NCBI GenBank assembly: GCA_002733385.1
Contig: NVVO01000003.1
Coordinates: forward strand, 91,280 to 97,518
Length of the DNA stretch: 6,239 bases
Direction of reading: 5' to 3'
DNA from: Robiginitomaculum sp.
GTDB taxonomy: Bacteria; Pseudomonadota; Alphaproteobacteria; Caulobacterales; Maricaulaceae
The position numbers were made by a program, and so were the translations under genes. The notes under the pieces are model-generated. The model saw only the letters and a program-made list of their open reading frames with translations. It had not been told where the DNA came from and did no database searches. Shown piece after piece: positions 4,346-6,239 of this stretch (position 1 is its first letter; each line of letters opens with the position of its first letter).

Positions 4346-5899
4346 ATGAATATCTCAAAAATAGTGACTGTCGCGGCAATTTTTATCTTTGGTCTTGGCA
4401 GCGGCATTGTCGTCAATAAATATGTCTTCGCAGGCGATGTTGCCGCCAGTAATGTTGGAGCAACAGAGCCGTCTGAAAAGAAACCTTTATATTGGCAAGC
4501 CCCGATGGATCCGGGTTTTCGCAGTGATAATCCCGGCAAATCGCCCATGGGTATGGAGCTTATTCCCGTTTATGCGGACGAAGGCGCCAATGATGACGGC
4601 AGAAACCTGGTGCGGATCAATCCGGTGGTGCAAAACAATATTGGTGTGCGCACGGCTATTGTCGGTTCCAGCGATCAGACACCAAAAATCAATACTGTAG
4701 GCACTATCCAGATTGATGATGACCGAACGTCTGTTGTTGATGTACGCACGCAAGGCTGGATCGAAAACATGCCGATTAAAGCCGTGGGTGACGAGATCAA
4801 AAAAGGTCAATTGCTGTTTCAACTGTATTCCAGACCATTGGTCAGCGCCCAAGAGGAGTATTTGCAGGCCCAGCGTATGGGCCGCGACAATCTTGTGCGG
4901 GCCACCAGATCGCGCCTGCTGTCATTGGGTATGCACGCCCGGACGATTGAACGCTTGACCACGGACGGAAAATCCATCCGCTTGATGAACATTTATGCAC
5001 CGCAAAACGGTATTGTCACCGTCATGGGGGCCGGCGAAGGTGCATTTGTCAAACCCGGCATGAATATCCTAAAGCTGGTTGATCTAAAAACCGTGTGGGC
5101 CATTGCCGATGTGTTTGAAGATCAGGTTCACCAGGTCAAGCCGGGTCAGGAAGTCATTATGCATATGGGCGGTATGCCGGGCCGTGAATGGAAAGGCAAA
5201 GTCGAATATGTCTACCCCACGGTCAACGCCAAAGCCAGAACTGTCCAGGTTCGCATCAGCTTTGACAACAAAGACGGTCTGTTACGCCCAGACATGTTTG
5301 CGCGCCTTACCATATTGACCGATCACAAGAACGGCGGGGCTAAGAGTATAGTATCAATCCCCCGCGAGGCCTTAATTAGAACTGGCCGTTCCGAGCGCGT
5401 CATATTGGCCCTTGGGGACGGCTATTATCAACCCGCCCAAGTGGTTTCCGGCCAGGAAATCGGCGACGATATCGAAATATTATCCGGGCTTTCTGCAGGA
5501 GAAAAAATCGTAATATCTTCCCAATTTTTGCTGGATTCAGAAGCAAGCTTGCGCGGCACACTTCTGCGCCTGACCCCTGAAAACTCAGCGGAAGTGACAG
5601 ATATGGATGGAACAACATCTATCGGTTTGGCCAAAGGCACCGTCATATCCTTGATGAAAGATCACGGCATGGTTACGGTTGACCATGAGCCGATCGAAAT
5701 GCTGGATTGGCCAGCCATGATTATGCAATTTTCAATCGATAAAAATTTGCTTGCGGATATTGCCGTCGGGGATCATGTAACGATTTCCGTACTCAGCACG
5801 CCGGACGAAAATGGCAATTACACGCTTAGTCATATTGAGCAGATGCAGATGCCAGAAACCTCTAAAAATCCCGAAAGTGATGGGGAGACAAAACAATGA
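4346..5899 (+). CDS. cusB: CusB-type RND periplasmic adaptor with fused C-terminal CusF-like domain
   Basis: The 517-residue membrane-fusion adaptor links the inner-membrane pump to the outer-membrane channel. An N-terminal hydrophobic anchor or signal (about 6-28) is followed by a CusB-type metal-binding segment (49-76) containing PMDP, NPGKSPMGMELIP and three Met (54, 68, 70), which align with the Met triad of E. coli CusB. The adaptor core follows: barrel-sandwich strands flanking a short helical hairpin (about 132-250, with AQEEYLQAQ at 168-176), a beta-barrel (GKVEYVYPTVNAKARTVQVR, 284-303) and the membrane-proximal domain (about 335-410). Residues about 425-500 form a CusF-like OB domain with DHEPI, DWPAMIM and GDHV; His447, Trp455, Met458 and Met460 match the CusF Cu(I)/Ag(I) site (His36, Trp44, Met47, Met49). 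E. coli CusB is about 407 residues and lacks this domain. ATG 4346 was chosen because GGAG (4336-4339) is well placed; the GTG at 4334 lies within that site. Confidence 0.93.
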   Translation: MNISKIVTVAAIFIFGLGSGIVVNKYVFAGDVAASNVGATEPSEKKPLYWQAPMDPGFRSDNPGKSPMGMELIPVYADEGANDDGRNLVRINPVVQNNIGVRTAIVGSSDQTPKINTVGTIQIDDDRTSVVDVRTQGWIENMPIKAVGDEIKKGQLLFQLYSRPLVSAQEEYLQAQRMGRDNLVRATRSRLLSLGMHARTIERLTTDGKSIRLMNIYAPQNGIVTVMGAGEGAFVKPGMNILKLVDLKTVWAIADVFEDQVHQVKPGQEVIMHMGGMPGREWKGKVEYVYPTVNAKARTVQVRISFDNKDGLLRPDMFARLTILTDHKNGGAKSIVSIPREALIRTGRSERVILALGDGYYQPAQVVSGQEIGDDIEILSGLSAGEKIVISSQFLLDSEASLRGTLLRLTPENSAEVTDMDGTTSIGLAKGTVISLMKDHGMVTVDHEPIEMLDWPAMIMQFSIDKNLLADIAVGDHVTISVLSTPDENGNYTLSHIEQMQMPETSKNPESDGETKQ

Positions 5900-6239
5900 T
5901 TGCCGGTCTCATTCGCTGGTCAATTGGCAACCGGGTCTTGGTGATTTTGTTTGCTCTGTTGTTGACCGCATGGGGGGGATATGCCCTCAAACAAACCCCG
6001 CTGGACGCCATACCGGATTTGTCCGATGTACAGGTGATCATCAAAACCTCCTATCCCGGACAAGCGCCGCAAGTGGTCGAAGACCAAGTCACATACCCGC
6101 TAACCACCGCCATGCTAGCCGTGCCGGGTGCGGTGACGGTGCGCGGCTATTCGTTTTTTAATGACAGCTTTGTCTATATTATTTTTGAAGACGGCACGGA
6201 TTTATACTGGGCCCGTTCAAGAGTGCTTGAATATCTGTC
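5896..6239 (+). CDS. cusA: CusA-type heavy-metal RND efflux pump (5' part, runs off the window)
   Basis: Only the first 114 codons are present. The product is the inner-membrane proton-driven RND pump of the HME family that exports Cu(I)/Ag(I). The start MIAGLIRWSIGNRVLV leads into the first transmembrane helix (about 13-30). The periplasmic porter domain then opens with DAIPDLSDVQVIIKTSYPGQ (38-57), followed by EDQVTYPLTTAMLAVPGA (62-79), VRGYSFFNDSFVYIIFEDG (82-100) and YWARSRVLEYL (104-114). These are close to E. coli CusA, whose corresponding start runs through DLSDVQVIIKTSYPGQ and YWARSRVLEYL, which favours the monovalent-metal (CusA) over the CzcA branch. The later methionine relay residues that decide metal specificity lie outside the window. 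The ATG overlaps the cusB stop as ATGA, and GGGGAG (5882-5887) is placed 8 bases upstream, so translational coupling is likely. Confidence 0.93.
   Translation, partial: MIAGLIRWSIGNRVLVILFALLLTAWGGYALKQTPLDAIPDLSDVQVIIKTSYPGQAPQVVEDQVTYPLTTAMLAVPGAVTVRGYSFFNDSFVYIIFEDGTDLYWARSRVLEYL

Noticed and set aside
5811..6161. Plus-strand 116-codon open frame across the cusB/cusA junction
   Set aside because: The reading frame of cusA from 5896 matches CusA almost residue for residue; the overlapping frame gives Arg/His/Cys-rich noise.

Overview
The window suggests a Gram-negative proteobacterium of intermediate GC content, most likely an alphaproteobacterium. This rests on the MccB sequence type, the CusCBA-type tripartite efflux genes and the signal-peptide-bearing envelope proteins. 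Genus is an inference I cannot settle from sequence alone.

Layout. Bases 1-62 hold an intergenic tail with a hairpin. The minus strand from 1712 down to 63 encodes a complete biotin-dependent acyl-CoA carboxylase carboxyltransferase subunit of the methylcrotonyl-CoA carboxylase beta type (leucine/isovalerate breakdown). A divergent spacer of about 340 bases (1713-2049) separates it from a rightward metal-resistance cluster. The spacer holds a tandem 10-bp duplication in the mccB leader, an imperfect palindrome and a possible gene remnant. The cluster runs: a small exported Met/His-rich protein (2050-2457), a spacer with a perfect 14-bp inverted repeat, a small exported protein with a five-cysteine cluster (2558-2995), a TolC/CusC-like outer-membrane factor (3094-4344), a CusB-like periplasmic adaptor carrying a C-terminal CusF-like copper-binding domain (4346-5899), and the first 114 codons of a CusA-like RND pump (from 5896 to the window edge).

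How the genes work together. The last three genes are tightly coupled (1-base gap, then an ATGA overlap) and would form a Cu(I)/Ag(I) efflux complex spanning both membranes. CusF is normally a separate periplasmic chaperone; here the equivalent domain is fused to the adaptor. The two small upstream genes are not members of any family I can name with confidence. Their leaders and their Met/His and Cys residues make them candidate periplasmic metal-handling partners of the pump. No regulator gene and no recognisable CueR- or CusR-type operator is visible in the window, so control of the cluster is unresolved. The mccB gene appears metabolically unrelated and is simply a divergent neighbour.
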